Part shown: positions 40,584 to 54,404 of the stretch, in pieces
Layout of the letters: each line of letters opens with the position of its first letter
How positions within the stretch are numbered: the first letter of the stretch is position 1
Origin: Theristus sp. LFF4_11
Lineage: Eukaryota; Nematoda; Chromadorea; Monhysterida; Xyalidae
DNA length: 64,000 bases
Assembly (NCBI GenBank): GCA_030248135.1
Contig: JASANC010001711.1
Span: 174,686 to 238,685 of the forward strand
Reading direction: 5' to 3'
Position numbers and translations under genes: made by a program
Notes under the pieces: generated by a model
Database searches by the model: none
The model's input: only the letters and a program-made list of their open reading frames with translations
What the model was told of the DNA's origin: nothing

Positions 40584-43500
40584 GACACATCTTATGACAT
40601 TTCTTGAGCATCTACCAGGAACAAGGTAAACGTGACGGCTACACCGTTTTTATTTCATAATTTATTGTATTATATGTGCTGATAACAAACAGACTAACTG
40701 TTGGAATGCTGCTTCACCCCCAGTGCAAGGCAGGTTGTTTGCTATATTTTGTGCGTCATTATTATGGGCTGGTGGCTGGCCAAGGTTTTCAAAAATAAAT
40801 CACAACTCAATCTAAAATAAAACTGTTGATTCGTTTCTAAGACAAAGCGATTCAAAAAGCGGTTACTTTGGTAAGTCGGCGTGTCGGTTAATCGATCAAT
40901 CGGTAGGGTTGCCGAAATCACGAAATCGATTCTCAGTACATTCAAGGGAAACGAACTGCAGCAAAATTGAAGAGGGCCGGGGTCTGGGAAGGTCGAAATT
41001 TGGGAGGGGGTTTGGGACAGCAGTACCGAAGACGTGGGGGTACGGTACACCCCCTAGAGCACCCGAGACAGCACCCGAGACCTCCGCGTGGGGGGGGGGG
41101 CACGCCATCCACCCCCTAAAACCTGACACTGTACCATCCACATCCGCCCCCTCTCTCGAAATATCCTTGACACCCCAACAGCCCCCCTCCACATGAATCA
41201 AAGTTACATTGACATCCCCAAAAATTTTCTCGGACCATCCAAAAATCATGAATTTTTGCTCAAAAATAATGATTTTTTGTCTCTGAAGTCTATAATATAA
41301 GCTGAATAAATAATAACTTGACATTTTTCATTGTAATTTCATAGATTTTGTAGCAAAATATAGCGTTTTTCCTTAAAAATTAAAACGAACCAAGCACCTG
41401 GCGCTTTTTTTAAACACACGCGCACGCGGCATCGGCATGCTCATGCTCATGATCCACTAGCGCGCGTGCACACGCTCCGGCCTCAACAAAAACTTGTTCA
41501 AAACGCAATTGTTCTGACATCTTCCTTTCTGAAAAGGCTTGGCTAGGTTAGGATTGGGATAGGATCATGTTAGGTTTTAGGATTAGGATAAGAATTAGGT
41601 CCGTTTAAACAATGTCCGATAACGAGCGTGTCGGTTTTTTGGAAATGGAAGGAAGATGTCAGAACAATTGCGGTCAGTTTTTGTCGAGGCCGGAGCGTGT
41701 GCACGCGCGCTAGTGCATCATGAGCATGAGCATGCGGATGCGAGGTGCGCGTGCGTTTAGAAAGCGCCAGGCCCTAATGTTACATGTTTAAACAGGATTA
41801 GGGTTATGGAATGGATTCCCTTCCTGGAGTGGTCACGTGCACCATTTGCTCATGCACCGCACTTCCAAAAGGTTTGGCTTAGGCTTAGGGCTGAACTTAG
41901 GATTAGGATTGGGTTCAGGCTTTGCTTAGGATTAGGTTTAGGACATATTCTGAGAATTGCAGTTTATTTTAAGCGTTAAACACGCGGTTGCACACGCTCC
42001 GCCCTCAACAAAAACTTGTTCAAAACGCAATTGTTCTGACATCTTACTTCTGAAAAACCGATTTGTATACATACTTCAAAGTGATTTTTTTGATTTCTGA
42101 TCAGAGGTTGCTTGCAATGAGTCGTTGTAGGTTCCTAATCCTAAACCTAATCCTAATCCTAAGCCAAGCCTTTTTGATAAGGTGAAAATGTTCAATTTAG
42201 TTTTTGCATTTTTTTTTCTTTCCTGTGTTAAAGGGCAGGGGCCACCGCCACTGCACATGCACCTGTTTTAATAATGATGCATTACGGAAAAACCTTTAGG
42301 CTTAAGATTAGGCTTTTGGATTAGGAATAGATACAATTAGGTCCATTGAAACAATGTCCGACAACGAGCGTGTCGAATTTTAGAAAAGAAGGGCAACTAA
42401 CATTAGGGTGTGGTGTACGAGTACGAATAGGGTCTTCCGACCGAGTCCGACATTTCTTAAAAAAGTCTAAAAAATTGGGATTTTTTTTAAATTAATTTTT
42501 TTAAGTATTAAAAACACGAATTTGGGGTTGGCCAAAAGGCCATCAATGACACATCTTATGACATTTCTTGAGCATCTACCAGGAACAAGGTAAACGTGAC
42601 GGCTACACCGTTTTTATTTCATAATTTATTGTATTATATGTGCTGATAACAAACAGACTAACTGTTGGAATGCTGCTTCACCCCCAGTGCAAGGCAGGTT
42701 GTTTGCTATATTTTGTGCGTCATTATTATGGGCTGGTGGCTGGCCAAGGTTTTCAAAAATAAATCACAACTCAATCTAAAATAAAACTGTTGATTCGTTT
42801 CTAAGACAAAGCGATTCAAAAAGCGGTTACTTTGGTAAGTCGGCGTATCGGTTAATCGATCAATCGGTAGGGTTGCCGAAATCACGAAATCGATTCTCAG
42901 TACATTCAAGGGAAACGAACTGCAGCAAAATTGAAGAGGGCCGGGGTCTGGGAAGGTCGAAATTTGGGAGGGGGTTTGGGACAGCAGTACCGAAGACGTG
43001 GGGGTACGGTACACCCCCTAGAGCACCCGAGACAGCACCCGAGACCTCCGCGTGGGGGGGGGGGCACGCCATCCACCCCCTAAAACCTGACACTGTACCA
43101 TCCACATCCGCCCCCTCTCTCGAAATATCCTTGACACCCCAACAGCCCCCCTCCACATGAATCAAAGTTACATTGACATCCCCAAAAATTTTCTCGGACC
43201 ATCCAAAAATCATGAATTTTTGCTCAAAAATAATGATTTTTTGTCTCTGAAGTCTATAATATAAGCTGAATAAATAATAACTTGACATTTTTCATTGTAA
43301 TTTCATAGATTTTGTAGCAAAATATAGCGTTTTTCCTTAAAAATTAAAACGAACCAAGCACCTGGCGCTTTTTTTGAAACACACGCGCACGCGGCATCGG
43401 CATGCTCATGCTCATGATCCACTAGCGCGCGTGCACACGCTCCGGCCTCAACAAAAACTTGTTCAAAACGCAATTGTTCTGACATCTTCCTTTCTGAAAA

Positions 43501-46500
43501 GGCTTGGCTAGGTTAGGATTGGGATAGGATCATGTTAGGTTTTAGGATTAGGATAAGAATTAGGTCCGTTTAAACAATGTCCGATAACGAGCGTGTCGGT
43601 TTTTTGGAAATGGAAGGAAGATGTCAGAACAATTGCGGTCAGTTTTTGTCGAGGCCGGAGCGTGTGCACGCGCGCTAGTGCATCATGAGCATGAGCATGC
43701 GGATGCGAGGTGCGCGTGCGTTTAGAAAGCGCCAGGCCCTAATGTTACATGTTTAAACAGGATTAGGGTTATGGAATGGATTCCCTTCCTGGAGTGGTCA
43801 CGTGCACCATTTGCTCATGCACCGCACTTCCAAAAGGTTTGGCTTAGGCTTAGGGCTGAACTTAGGATTAGGATTGGGTTCAGGCTTTGCTTAGGATTAG
43901 GTTTAGGACATATTCTGAGAATTGCAGTTTATTTTAAGCGTTAAACACGCGGTTGCACACGCTCCGCCCTCAACAAAAACTTGTTCAAAACGCAATTGTT
44001 CTGACATCTTACTTCTGAAAAACCGATTTGTATACATACTTCAAAGTGATTTTTTTGATTTCTGATCAGAGGTTGCTTGCAATGAGTCGTTGTAGGTTCC
44101 TAATCCTAAACCTAATCCTAATCCTAAGCCAAGCCTTTTTGATAAGGTGAAAATGTTCAATTTAGTTTTTGCATTTTTTTTTCTTTCCTGTGTTAAAGGG
44201 CAGGGGCCACCGCCACTGCACATGCACCTGTTTTAATAATGATGCATTACGGAAAAACCTTTAGGCTTAAGATTAGGCTTTTGGATTAGGAATAGATACA
44301 ATTAGGTCCATTGAAACAATGTCCGACAACGAGCGTGTCGAATTTTAGAAAAGAAGGGCAACTAACATTAGGGTGTGGTGTACGAGTACGAATAGGGTCT
44401 TCCGACCGAGTCCGACATTTCTTAAAAAAGTCTAAAAAATTGGGATTTTTTTTAAATTAATTTTTTTTAAGTATTAAAAACACGAATTTGGGGTTGGCCA
44501 AAAGGCCATCAATGACACATCTTATGACATTTCTTGAGCATCTACCAGGAACAAGGTAAACGTGACGGCTACACCGTTTTTATTTCATAATTTATTGTAT
44601 TATATGTGCTGATAACAAACAGACTAACTGTTGGAATGCTGCTTCACCCCCAGTGCAAGGCAGGTTGTTTGCTATATTTTGTGCGTCATTATTATGGGCT
44701 GGTGGCTGGCCAAGGTTTTCAAAAATAAATCACAACTCAATCTAAAATAAAACTGTTGATTCGTTTCTAAGACAAAGCGATTCAAAAAGCGGTTACTTTG
44801 GTAAGTCGGCGTATCGGTTAATCGATCAATCGGTAGGGTTGCCGAAATCACGAAATCGATTCTCAGTACATTCAAGGGAAACGAACTGCAGCAAAATTGA
44901 AGAGGGCCGGGGTCTGGGAAGGTCGAAATTTGGGAGGGGGTTTGGGACAGCAGTACCGAAGACGTGGGGGTACGGTACACCCCCTAGAGCACCCGAGACA
45001 GCACCCGAGACCTCCGCGTGGGGGGGGGGGGCACGCCATCCACCCCCTAAAACCTGACACTGTACCATCCACATCCGCCCCCTCTCTCGAAATATCCTTG
45101 ACACCCCAACAGCCCCCCTCCACATGAATCAAAGTTACATTGACATCCCCAAAAATTTTCTCGGACCATCCAAAAATCATGAATTTTTGCTCAAAAATAA
45201 TGATTTTTTGTCTCTGAAGTCTATAATATAAGCTGAATAAATAATAACTTGACATTTTTCATTGTAATTTCATAGATTTTGTAGCAAAATATAGCGTTTT
45301 TCCTTAAAAATTAAAACGAACCAAGCACCTGGCGCTTTTTTTAAACACACGCGCACGCGGCATCGGCATGCTCATGCTCATGATCCACTAGCGCGCGTGC
45401 ACACGCTCCGGCCTCAACAAAAACTTGTTCAAAACGCAATTGTTCTGACATCTTCCTTTCTGAAAAGGCTTGGCTAGGTTAGGATTGGGATAGGATCATG
45501 TTAGGTTTTAGGATTAGGATAAGAATTAGGTCCGTTTAAACAATGTCCGATAACGAGCGTGTCGGTTTTTTGGAAATGGAAGGAAGATGTCAGAACAATT
45601 GCGGTCAGTTTTTGTCGAGGCCGGAGCGTGTGCACGCGCGCTAGTGCATCATGAGCATGAGCATGCGGATGCGAGGTGCGCGTGCGTTTTAGAAAGCGCC
45701 AGGCCCTAATGTTACATGTTTAAACAGGATTAGGGTTATGGAATGGATTCCCTTCCCTGGAGTGGTCACGTGCACCATTTGCTCATGCACCGCACTTCCA
45801 AAAGGTTTGGCTTAGGCTTAGGGCTGAACTTAGGATTAGGATTGGGTTCAGGCTTTGCTTAGGATTAGGTTTAGGACATATTCTGAGAATTGCAGTTTAT
45901 TTTAAGCGTTAAACACGCGGTTGCACACGCTCCGCCCTCAACAAAAACTTGTTCAAAACGCAATTGTTCTGACATCTTACTTCTGAAAAACCGATTTGTA
46001 TACATACTTCAAAGTGATTTTTTTGATTTCTGATCAGAGGTTGCTTGCAATGAGTCGTTGTAGGTTCCTAATCCTAAACCTAATCCTAATCCTAAGCCAA
46101 GCCTTTTTGATAAGGTGAAAATGTTCAATTTAGTTTTTGCGTTTTTTTTCTTTCCTGTGTTAAAGGGCAGGGGCCACCGCCACTGCACATGCACCTGTTT
46201 TAATAATGATGCATTACGGAAAAACCTTTAGGCTTAAGATTAGGCTTTTGGATTAGGAATAGATACAATTAGGTCCATTGAAACAATGTCCGACAACGAG
46301 CGTGTCGAATTTTAGAAAAGAAGGGCAACTAACATTAGGGTGTGGTGTACGAGTACGAATAGGGTCTTCCGACCGAGTCCGACATTTCTTAAAAAAGTCT
46401 AAAAAATTGGGATTTTTTTTAAATTAATTTTTTTAAGTATTAAAAACACGAATTTGGGGTTGGCCAAAAGGCCATCAATGACACATCTTATGACATTTCT

Positions 46501-49500
46501 TGAGCATCTACCAGGAACAAGGTAAACGTGACGGCTACACCGTTTTTATTTCATAATTTATTGTATTATATGTGCTGATAACAAACAGACTAACTGTTGG
46601 AATGCTGCTTCACCCCCAGTGCAAGGCAGGTTGTTTGCTATATTTTGTGCGTCATTATTATGGGCTGGTGGCTGGCCAAGGTTTTCAAAAATAAATCACA
46701 ACTCAATCTAAAATAAAACTGTTGATTCGTTTCTAAGACAAAGCGATTCAAAAAGCGGTTACTTTGGTAAGTCGGCGTGTCGGTTAATCGATCAATCGGT
46801 AGGGTTGCCGAAATCACGAAATCGATTCTCAGTACATTCAAGGGAAACGAACTGCAGCAAAATTGAAGAGGGCCGGGGTCTGGGAAGGTCGAAATTTGGG
46901 AGGGGGTTTGGGACAGCAGTACCGAAGACGTGGGGGTACGGTACACCCCCTAGAGCACCCGAGACAGCACCCGAGACCTCCGCGTGGGGGGGGGGCACGC
47001 CATCCACCCCCTAAAACCTGACACTGTACCATCCACATCCGCCCCCTCTCTCGAAATATCCTTGACACCCCAACAGCCCCCCTCCACATGAATCAAAGTT
47101 ACATTGACATCCCCAAAAATTTTCTCGGACCATCCAAAAATCATGAATTTTTGCTCAAAAATAATGATTTTTTGTCTCTGAAGTCTATAATATAAGCTGA
47201 ATAAATAATAACTTGACATTTTTCATTGTAATTTCATAGATTTTGTAGCAAAATATAGCGTTTTTCCTTAAAAATTAAAACGAACCAAGCACCTGGCGCT
47301 TTTTTTAAACACACGCGCACGCGGCATCGGCATGCTCATGCTCATGATCCACTAGCGCGCGTGCACACGCTCCGGCCTCAACAAAAACTTGTTCAAAACG
47401 CAATTGTTCTGACATCTTCCTTTCTGAAAAGGCTTGGCTAGGTTAGGATTGGGATAGGATCATGTTAGGTTTTAGGATTAGGATAAGAATTAGGTCCGTT
47501 TAAACAATGTCCGATAACGAGCGTGTCGGTTTTTTGGAAATGGAAGGAAGATGTCAGAACAATTGCGGTCAGTTTTTGTCGAGGCCGGAGCGTGTGCACG
47601 CGCGCTAGTGCATCATGAGCATGAGCATGCGGATGCGAGGTGCGCGTGCGTTTAGAAAGCGCCAGGCCCTAATGTTACATGTTTAAACAGGATTAGGGTT
47701 ATGGAATGGATTCCCTTCCTGGAGTGGTCACGTGCACCATTTGCTCATGCACCGCACTTCCAAAAGGTTTGGCTTAGGCTTAGGGCTGAACTTAGGATTA
47801 GGGATTGGGTTCAGGCTTTGCTTAGGATTAGGTTTAGGACATATTCTGAGAATTGCAGTTTATTTTAAGCGTTAAACACGCGGTTGCACACGCTCCGCCC
47901 TCAACAAAAACTTGTTCAAAACGCAATTGTTCTGACATCTTACTTCTGAAAAACCGATTTGTATACATACTTCAAAGTGATTTTTTTGATTTCTGATCAG
48001 AGGTTGCTTGCAATGAGTCGTTGTAGGTTCCTAATCCTAAACCTAATCCTAATCCTAAGCCAAGCCTTTTTTGATAAGGTGAAAATGTTCAATTTAGTTT
48101 GTGCGTTTTTTTTCTTTCCTGTGTTAAAGGGCAGGGGCCACCGCCACTGCACATGCACCTGTTTTAATAATGATGCATTACGGAAAAACCTTTAGGCTTA
48201 AGATTAGGCTTTTGGATTAGGAATAGATACAATTAGGTCCATTGAAACAATGTCCGACAACGAGCGTGTCGAATTTTAGAAAAGAAGGGCAACTAACATT
48301 AGGGTGTGGTGTACGAGTACGAATAGGGTCTTCCGACCGAGTCCGACATTTCTTAAAAAAGTCTAAAAAATTGGGATTTTTTTTAAATTAATTTTTTTAA
48401 GTATTAAAAACACGAATTTGGGGTTGGCCAAAAGGCCATCAATGACACATCTTATGACATTTCTTGAGCATCTACCAGGAACAAGGTAAACGTGACGGCT
48501 ACACCGTTTTTATTTCATAATTTATTGTATTATATGTGCTGATAACAAACAGACTAACTGTTGGAATGCTGCTTCACCCCCAGTGCAAGGCAGGTTGTTT
48601 GCTATATTTTGTGCGTCATTATTATGGGCTGGTGGCTGGCCAAGGTTTTCAAAAATAAATCACAACTCAATCTAAAATAAAACTGTTGATTCGTTTCAAG
48701 ACAAAGCGATTCAAAAAGCGGTTACTTTGGTAAGTCGGCGTATCGGTTAATCGATCAATCGGTAGGGTTGCCGAAATCACGAAATCGATTCTCAGTACAT
48801 TCAAGGGAAACGAACTGCAGCAAAATTGAAGAGGGCCGGGGTCTGGGAAGGTCGAAATTTGGGAGGGGGTTTGGGACAGCAGTACCGAAGACGTGGGGGT
48901 ACGGTACACCCCCTAGAGCACCCGAGACAGCACCCGAGACCTCCGCGTGGGGGGGGCACGCCATCCACCCCCTAAAACCTGACACTGTACCATCCACATC
49001 CGCCCCTCTCTCGAAATATCCTTGACACCCCAACAGCCCCCTCCACATGAATCAAAGTTACATTGACATCCCCAAAAATTTTCTCGGACCATCCAAAAAT
49101 CATGAATTTTTGCTCAAAAATAATGATTTTTTGTCTCTGAAGTCTATAATATAAGCTGAATAAATAATAACTTGACATTTTTCATTGTAATTTCATAGAT
49201 TTTGTAGCAAAATATAGCGTTTTTCCTTAAAAATTAAAAAAACGAACCAAGCACCTGGCGCTTTTTTTAAACACACGCGCACGCGGCATCGGCATGCTCA
49301 TGCTCATGATCCACTAGAGCGCGTGCACACGCTCCGGCCTCAACAAAAACTTGTTCAAAACGCAATTGTTCTGACATCTTCCTTTCTGAAAAGGCTTGGC
49401 TAGGTTAGGATTGGGATAGGATCATGTTAGGTTTTAGGATTAGGATAAGAATTAGGTCCGTTTAAACAATGTCCGATAACGAGCGTGTCGGTTTTTTGGA

Positions 49501-52358
49501 AATGGAAGGAAGATGTCAGAACAATTGCGGTCAGTTTTTGTCGAGGCCGGAGCGTGTGCACGCGCGCTAGTGCATCATGAGCATGAGCATGCGGATGCGA
49601 GGTGCGCGTGCGTTTAGAAAGCGCCAGGCCCTAATGTTACATGTTTAAACAGGATTAGGGTTATGGAATGGATTCCCTTCCTGGAGTGGTCACGTGCACC
49701 ATTTGCTCATGCACCGCACTTCCAAAAGGTTTGGCTTAGGCTTAGGGCTGAACTTAGGATTAGGATTGGGTTCAGGCTTTGCTTAGGATTAGGTTTAGGA
49801 CATATTCTGAGAATTGCAGTTTATTTTAAGCGTTAAACACGCGGTTGCACACGCTCCGCCCTCAACAAAAACTTGTTCAAAACGCAATTGTTCTGACATC
49901 TTACTTCTGAAAAACCGATTTGTATACATACTTCAAAGTGATTTTTTGATTTCTGATCAGAGGTTGCTTGCAATGAGTCGTTGTAGGTTCCTAATCCTAA
50001 ACCTAATCCTAATCCTAAGCCAAGCCTTTTTGATAAGGTGAAAATGTTCAATTTAGTTTTTGCGTTTTTTTTCTTTCCTGTGTTAAAGGGCAGGGGCCAC
50101 CGCCACTGCACATGCACCTGTTTTAATAATGATGCATTACGGAAAAACCTTTAGGCTTAAGATTAGGCTTTTGGATTAGGAATAGATACAATTAGGTCCA
50201 TTGAAACAATGTCCGACAACGAGCGTGTCGAATTTTAGAAAAGAAGGGCAACTAACATTAGGGTGTGGTGTACGAGTACGAATAGGGTCTTCCGACCGAG
50301 TCCGACATTTCTTAAAAAAGTCTAAAAAATTGGGATTTTTTTTAAATTAATTTTTTTAAGTATTAAAAACACGAATTTGGGGTTGGCCAAAAGGCCATCA
50401 ATGACACATCTTATGACATTTCTTGAGCATCTACCAGGAACAAGGTAAACGTGACGGCTACACCGTTTTTATTTCATAATTTATTGTATTATATGTGCTG
50501 ATAACAAACAGACTAACTGTTGGAATGCTGCTTCACCCCCAGTGCAAGGCAGGTTGTTTGCTATATTTTGTGCGTCATTATTATGGGCTGGTGGCTGGCC
50601 AAGGTTTTCAAAAATAAATCACAACTCAATCTAAAATAAAACTGTTGATTCGTTTCTAAGACAAAGCGATTCAAAAAGCGGTTACTTTGGTAAGTCGGCG
50701 TATCGGTTAATCGATCAATCGGTAGGGTTGCCGAAATCACGAAATCGATTCTCAGTACATTCAAGGGAAACGAACTGCAGCAAAATTGAAGAGGGCCGGG
50801 GTCTGGGAAGGTCGAAATTTGGGAGGGGGTTTGGGACAGCAGTACCGAAGACGTGGGGGTACGGTACACCCCCTAGAGCACCCGAGACAGCACCCGAGAC
50901 CTCCGCGTGGGGGGGGGCACGCCATCCACCCCCTAAAACCTGACACTGTACCATCCACATCCGCCCCCTCTCTCGAAATATCCTTGACACCCCAACAGCC
51001 CCCCTCCACATGAATCAAAGTTACATTGACATCCCCAAAAATTTTCTCGGACCATCCAAAAATCATGAATTTTTGCTCAAAAATAATGATTTTTTGTCTC
51101 TGAAGTCTATAATATAAGCTGAATAAATAATAACTTGACATTTTTCATTGTAATTTCATAGATTTTGTAGCAAAATATAGCGTTTTTCCTTAAAAATTAA
51201 AACGAACCAAGCACCTGGCGCTTTTTTTAAACACACGCGCACGCGGCATCGGCATGCTCATGCTCATGATCCACTAGCGCGCGTGCACACGCTCCGGCCT
51301 CAACAAAAACTTGTTCAAAAACGCAATTGTTCTGACATCTTCCTTTCTGAAAAGGCTTGGCTAGGTTAGGATTGGGATAGGATCATGTTAGGTTTTAGGA
51401 TTAGGATAAGAATTAGGTCCGTTTAAACAATGTCCGATAACGAGCGTGTCGGTTTTTTGGAAATGGAAGGAAGATGTCAGAACAATTGCGGTCAGTTTTT
51501 GTCGAGGCCGGAGCGTGTGCACGCGCGCTAGTGCATCATGAGCATGAGCATGCGGATGCGAGGTGCGCGTGCGTTTTAGAAAGCGCCAGGCCCTAATGTT
51601 ACATGTTTAAACAGGATTAGGGTTATGGAATGGATTCCCTTCCCTGGAGTGGTCACGTGCACCATTTGCTCATGCACCGCACTTCCAAAAGGTTTGGCTT
51701 AGGCTTAGGGCTGAACTTAGGATTAGGATTGGGTTCAGGCTTTGCTTAGGATTAGGTTTAGGACATATTCTGAGAATTGCAGTTTATTTTAAGCGTTAAA
51801 CACGCGGTTGCACACGCTCCGCCCTCAACAAAAACTTGTTCAAAACGCAATTGTTCTGACATCTTACTTCTGAAAAACCGATTTGTATGCATACTTCAAA
51901 GTGATTTTTTTGATTTCTGATCAGAGGTTGCTTGCAATGAGTCGTTGTAGGTTCCTAATCCTAAACCTAATCCTAATCCTAAGCCAAGCCTTTTTGATAA
52001 GGTGAAAATGTTCAATTTAGTTTTTGCATTTTTTTTTCTTTCCTGTGTTAAAGGGCAGGGGCCACCGCCACTGCACATGCACCTGTTTTAATAATGATGC
52101 ATTACGGAAAAACCTTTAGGCTTAAGATTAGGCTTTTGGATTAGGAATAGATACAATTAGGTCCATTGAAACAATGTCCGACAACGAGCGTGTCGAATTT
52201 TAGAAAAGAAGGGCAACTAACATTAGGGTGTGGTGTACGAGTACGAATAGGGTCTTCCGACCGAGTCCGACATTTCTTAAAAAAGTCTAAAAAATTGGGA
52301 TTTTTTTAAATTAATTTTTTTAAGTATTAAAAACACGAATTTGGGGTTGGCCAAAAGG
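40584..52358 (+). repeat. satellite array: six head-to-tail copies of a ~1.96 kb unit
   Basis: Units begin at GACACATCTTATGACATT at 40584, 42548, 44514, 46480, 48444 and 50403, giving periods of 1964, 1966, 1966, 1964 and 1959; the last ends at the CCAAAAGG before 52359. Copies differ by isolated substitutions and small indels, mostly in homopolymers, so identity is very high. Each unit contains a G-run of variable length, a ~130 bp inverted repeat, a second partial copy of one arm, and several degenerate TTAGG-based tracts. Short open frames recur in every unit on both strands (for example a 102-codon minus-strand frame), but no known domain is visible and both strands are open, so they are not called genes. 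Confidence 0.97.
41397..41771. repeat. internal inverted repeat of the satellite unit (shown for unit 1)
   Basis: The left arm (41397-41530) runs from CCTGGCGCTTTTTT through GCATGCTCATGCTCATGATCC and TTGTTCTGACATCTTCC. The right arm (41649-41771) is its complement with mismatches. The ~118 bp loop carries TTAGG-like tracts and GTTTAAAC. Part of the left arm recurs in direct orientation at about 41975-42055. The same structure is present in all six units. Confidence 0.88.
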
Positions 52359-52989
52359 CGGAGTGCTACATTATGAAAGAAATGCACATGCATCTTCATC
52401 AAAAATCCATTCCACTGGTACGGGTGCAGCGGCTGTACACGCACAGCATCTGCTCATCTGTGGGGAAGTGTCAGGAGCCCATCTGTAAAACTTGTCGATG
52501 CGGAAAATGGATCAGAAAACAAACCAGAACGATGAACTGATTCCATTCAGCGTTACATTATCAGTCTCTCCTTTAATTCACCAGTTTTTTATTGTTCAAA
52601 GGGTTTGGGGTTTGTTTTGTTTGTTGTCTGTTCTTGGTATGGGGGAAGGAAAAAAATGGGGGGGGGTGTGTTCTGGTTGGGGGGGGGATACAAAATACAA
52701 ATCATGCGGATGCGCGAGCGAGCGAAGCGAGCGGACAGCGCATCACGCATTATATGAGCCGTTATGCCCCAGCGCGCGTTTTCCATATAAAGATGATGTC
52801 GTGCTGCGAGCACAGTATAGGCTGCGACCAAATTTTAGCGACGCACGAAACGAACATCCAAAGTTGTATTGTGTGCCGCGGAGAATTTTTTTTCGAAGAA
52901 CTTTACATACGTTCTAGACACGAATAACGTATTCTGAAATCCGTGTTACTTATTTTTGTTTGTATTTTTTTTTTCAGGTATGTAATCAT
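52359..52989. other. spacer right of the satellite array
   Basis: Breaks sharply from the satellite within the CCAAAAGG junction. It contains G-rich runs near 52650-52690 and no supportable gene. Confidence 0.55.
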
Positions 52990-54240
52990 ATGTGTTCGCC
53001 CTTTCAATTTTTACCTGCGACACTTTCACAGTCTAGAAAGAATGTTTCCTGGGGTAATTCCACCTGGAGATTTTGAAAATTGGGTTAATTTTTTGCCCCG
53101 ACCCATTTTTTGGGTCAAAAATTGGGCATTTTTCAAAAATCGAAGGGTTTTTACCTGGTTTCAAGTGTTCGCGCTTTCAATTTTTACCTGCGACATTTTC
53201 ACAGTCGAACAAAAAAATTTCCTGGGGTAATTTCATCTGAAATTTTTGAAAATCAGGTTATTTTTTTGCTCCGAGCCTTGTTTGGGGCAAAATTTAGGTT
53301 TTTTCAAAATGTCAAAGGATTTTATGGGGTTAGAAGTGTTCGCCCTTTCAATTTTTGTCTGAGGTTGTTCCAAAACCGAACAACAAAGTTTCCTGGGTAA
53401 TTTCATCCGAAGATTCTGAAAATCAAATTAATTTTTTGCCCCGACCCTTGTTTGGGGCAAAATTTGGGTTTTTTTCACAACGTCAAAGGATTTTGTGGGG
53501 TTAGAAGTGTTCGCCCTTTCAATTTTTGTCTGAAGTTGTTCCAAAACCGAACAACAAAGTTTCCTGGGGTAATTTTGTCCGAAGATTTTGAAAATCAGAT
53601 TAATTTTTTTGCCCCGACATTTGTTTGGGGCAAAATTTGGGTTTTTTCAAAATTTCAAAGGGTTTTATGGGGTTAGAAGTGTTCGTCCTTTCAATTTTTG
53701 TCTGAAGTTGTTCCAAAACCGAACAACAAATTTTCCTGGGGTAATTTCATCCGAAGATTCTGAAAATCAAATTAATTTTTTGCCCCGACCCTTGTTTGGA
53801 GCAAAATTTGGGTTTTTTCAAAACGTCAAAGGATTTTGTGGGGTTAGAAGTGTTCGCCCTTTCAATTTTTGTCTGAAGTTGTCCCATAATCGAACAACAA
53901 AGTTTCCTGAGGTAATTTCATCTGAAGATTTCGAAAATCAAAAGAAATTTTTGCCCCGACCTTTGTTTGGAGCAAAGTTTTTTTAAATGTCAAACGATTT
54001 TATGGGGTTAGAAGTGTTCGCCCTTTTAATTTTTGTCTGAAGTTGTTCCATAATCGAACAACAAAGTTTCCTGGGGTAATTTCATCCGAAAATTTTGAAA
54101 ATCAGAATAATTTCTTGCCCCGACCTTTGTTTGGAGCAAAATTTGAGTTTTTCAAAATGTCAAAGAATTTTATGGGGTTAAAGGTTTACCGGATTTCAAG
54201 TGTTCGCTCTTTCAATTTTGTATGATGTTGTTTTTATTTT
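52990..54240 (+). repeat. ~171 bp tandem repeat, about seven copies
   Basis: The marker TTCGCCCTTTCAATTTTT (or a close variant) recurs at about 52996, 53169, 53340, 53511, 53683, 53854, 54018 and 54204. Intervals are 173, 171, 171, 172, 171, 164 and 186. Units share TTGCCCCGACC, GTTTGGGGCAAAATTT and TTTCCTGGGGTAATTTCATC. The first and last units are the most diverged, as expected for array edges. Confidence 0.92.
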
Positions 54241-54404
54241 GCAGAAATTGAGTCCCTGGGGTAAATTGTTACGTAGAACAAAAAAATCAATTAATATTTA
54301 AAAAGCTACGATGCTTCTCAGTGTCAAAAGTAGCGTTATTCAACTTTCATGCAAGTTTTTTGCCCATCCAAAAAATGAATCCGTCGATGATCGCCCTGTC
54401 GATA

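Noticed and set aside
52990..54240. CRISPR-like regular repeats
   Set aside because: The whole ~171 bp unit repeats with no unique spacers, in a eukaryotic context; it is a tandem satellite.
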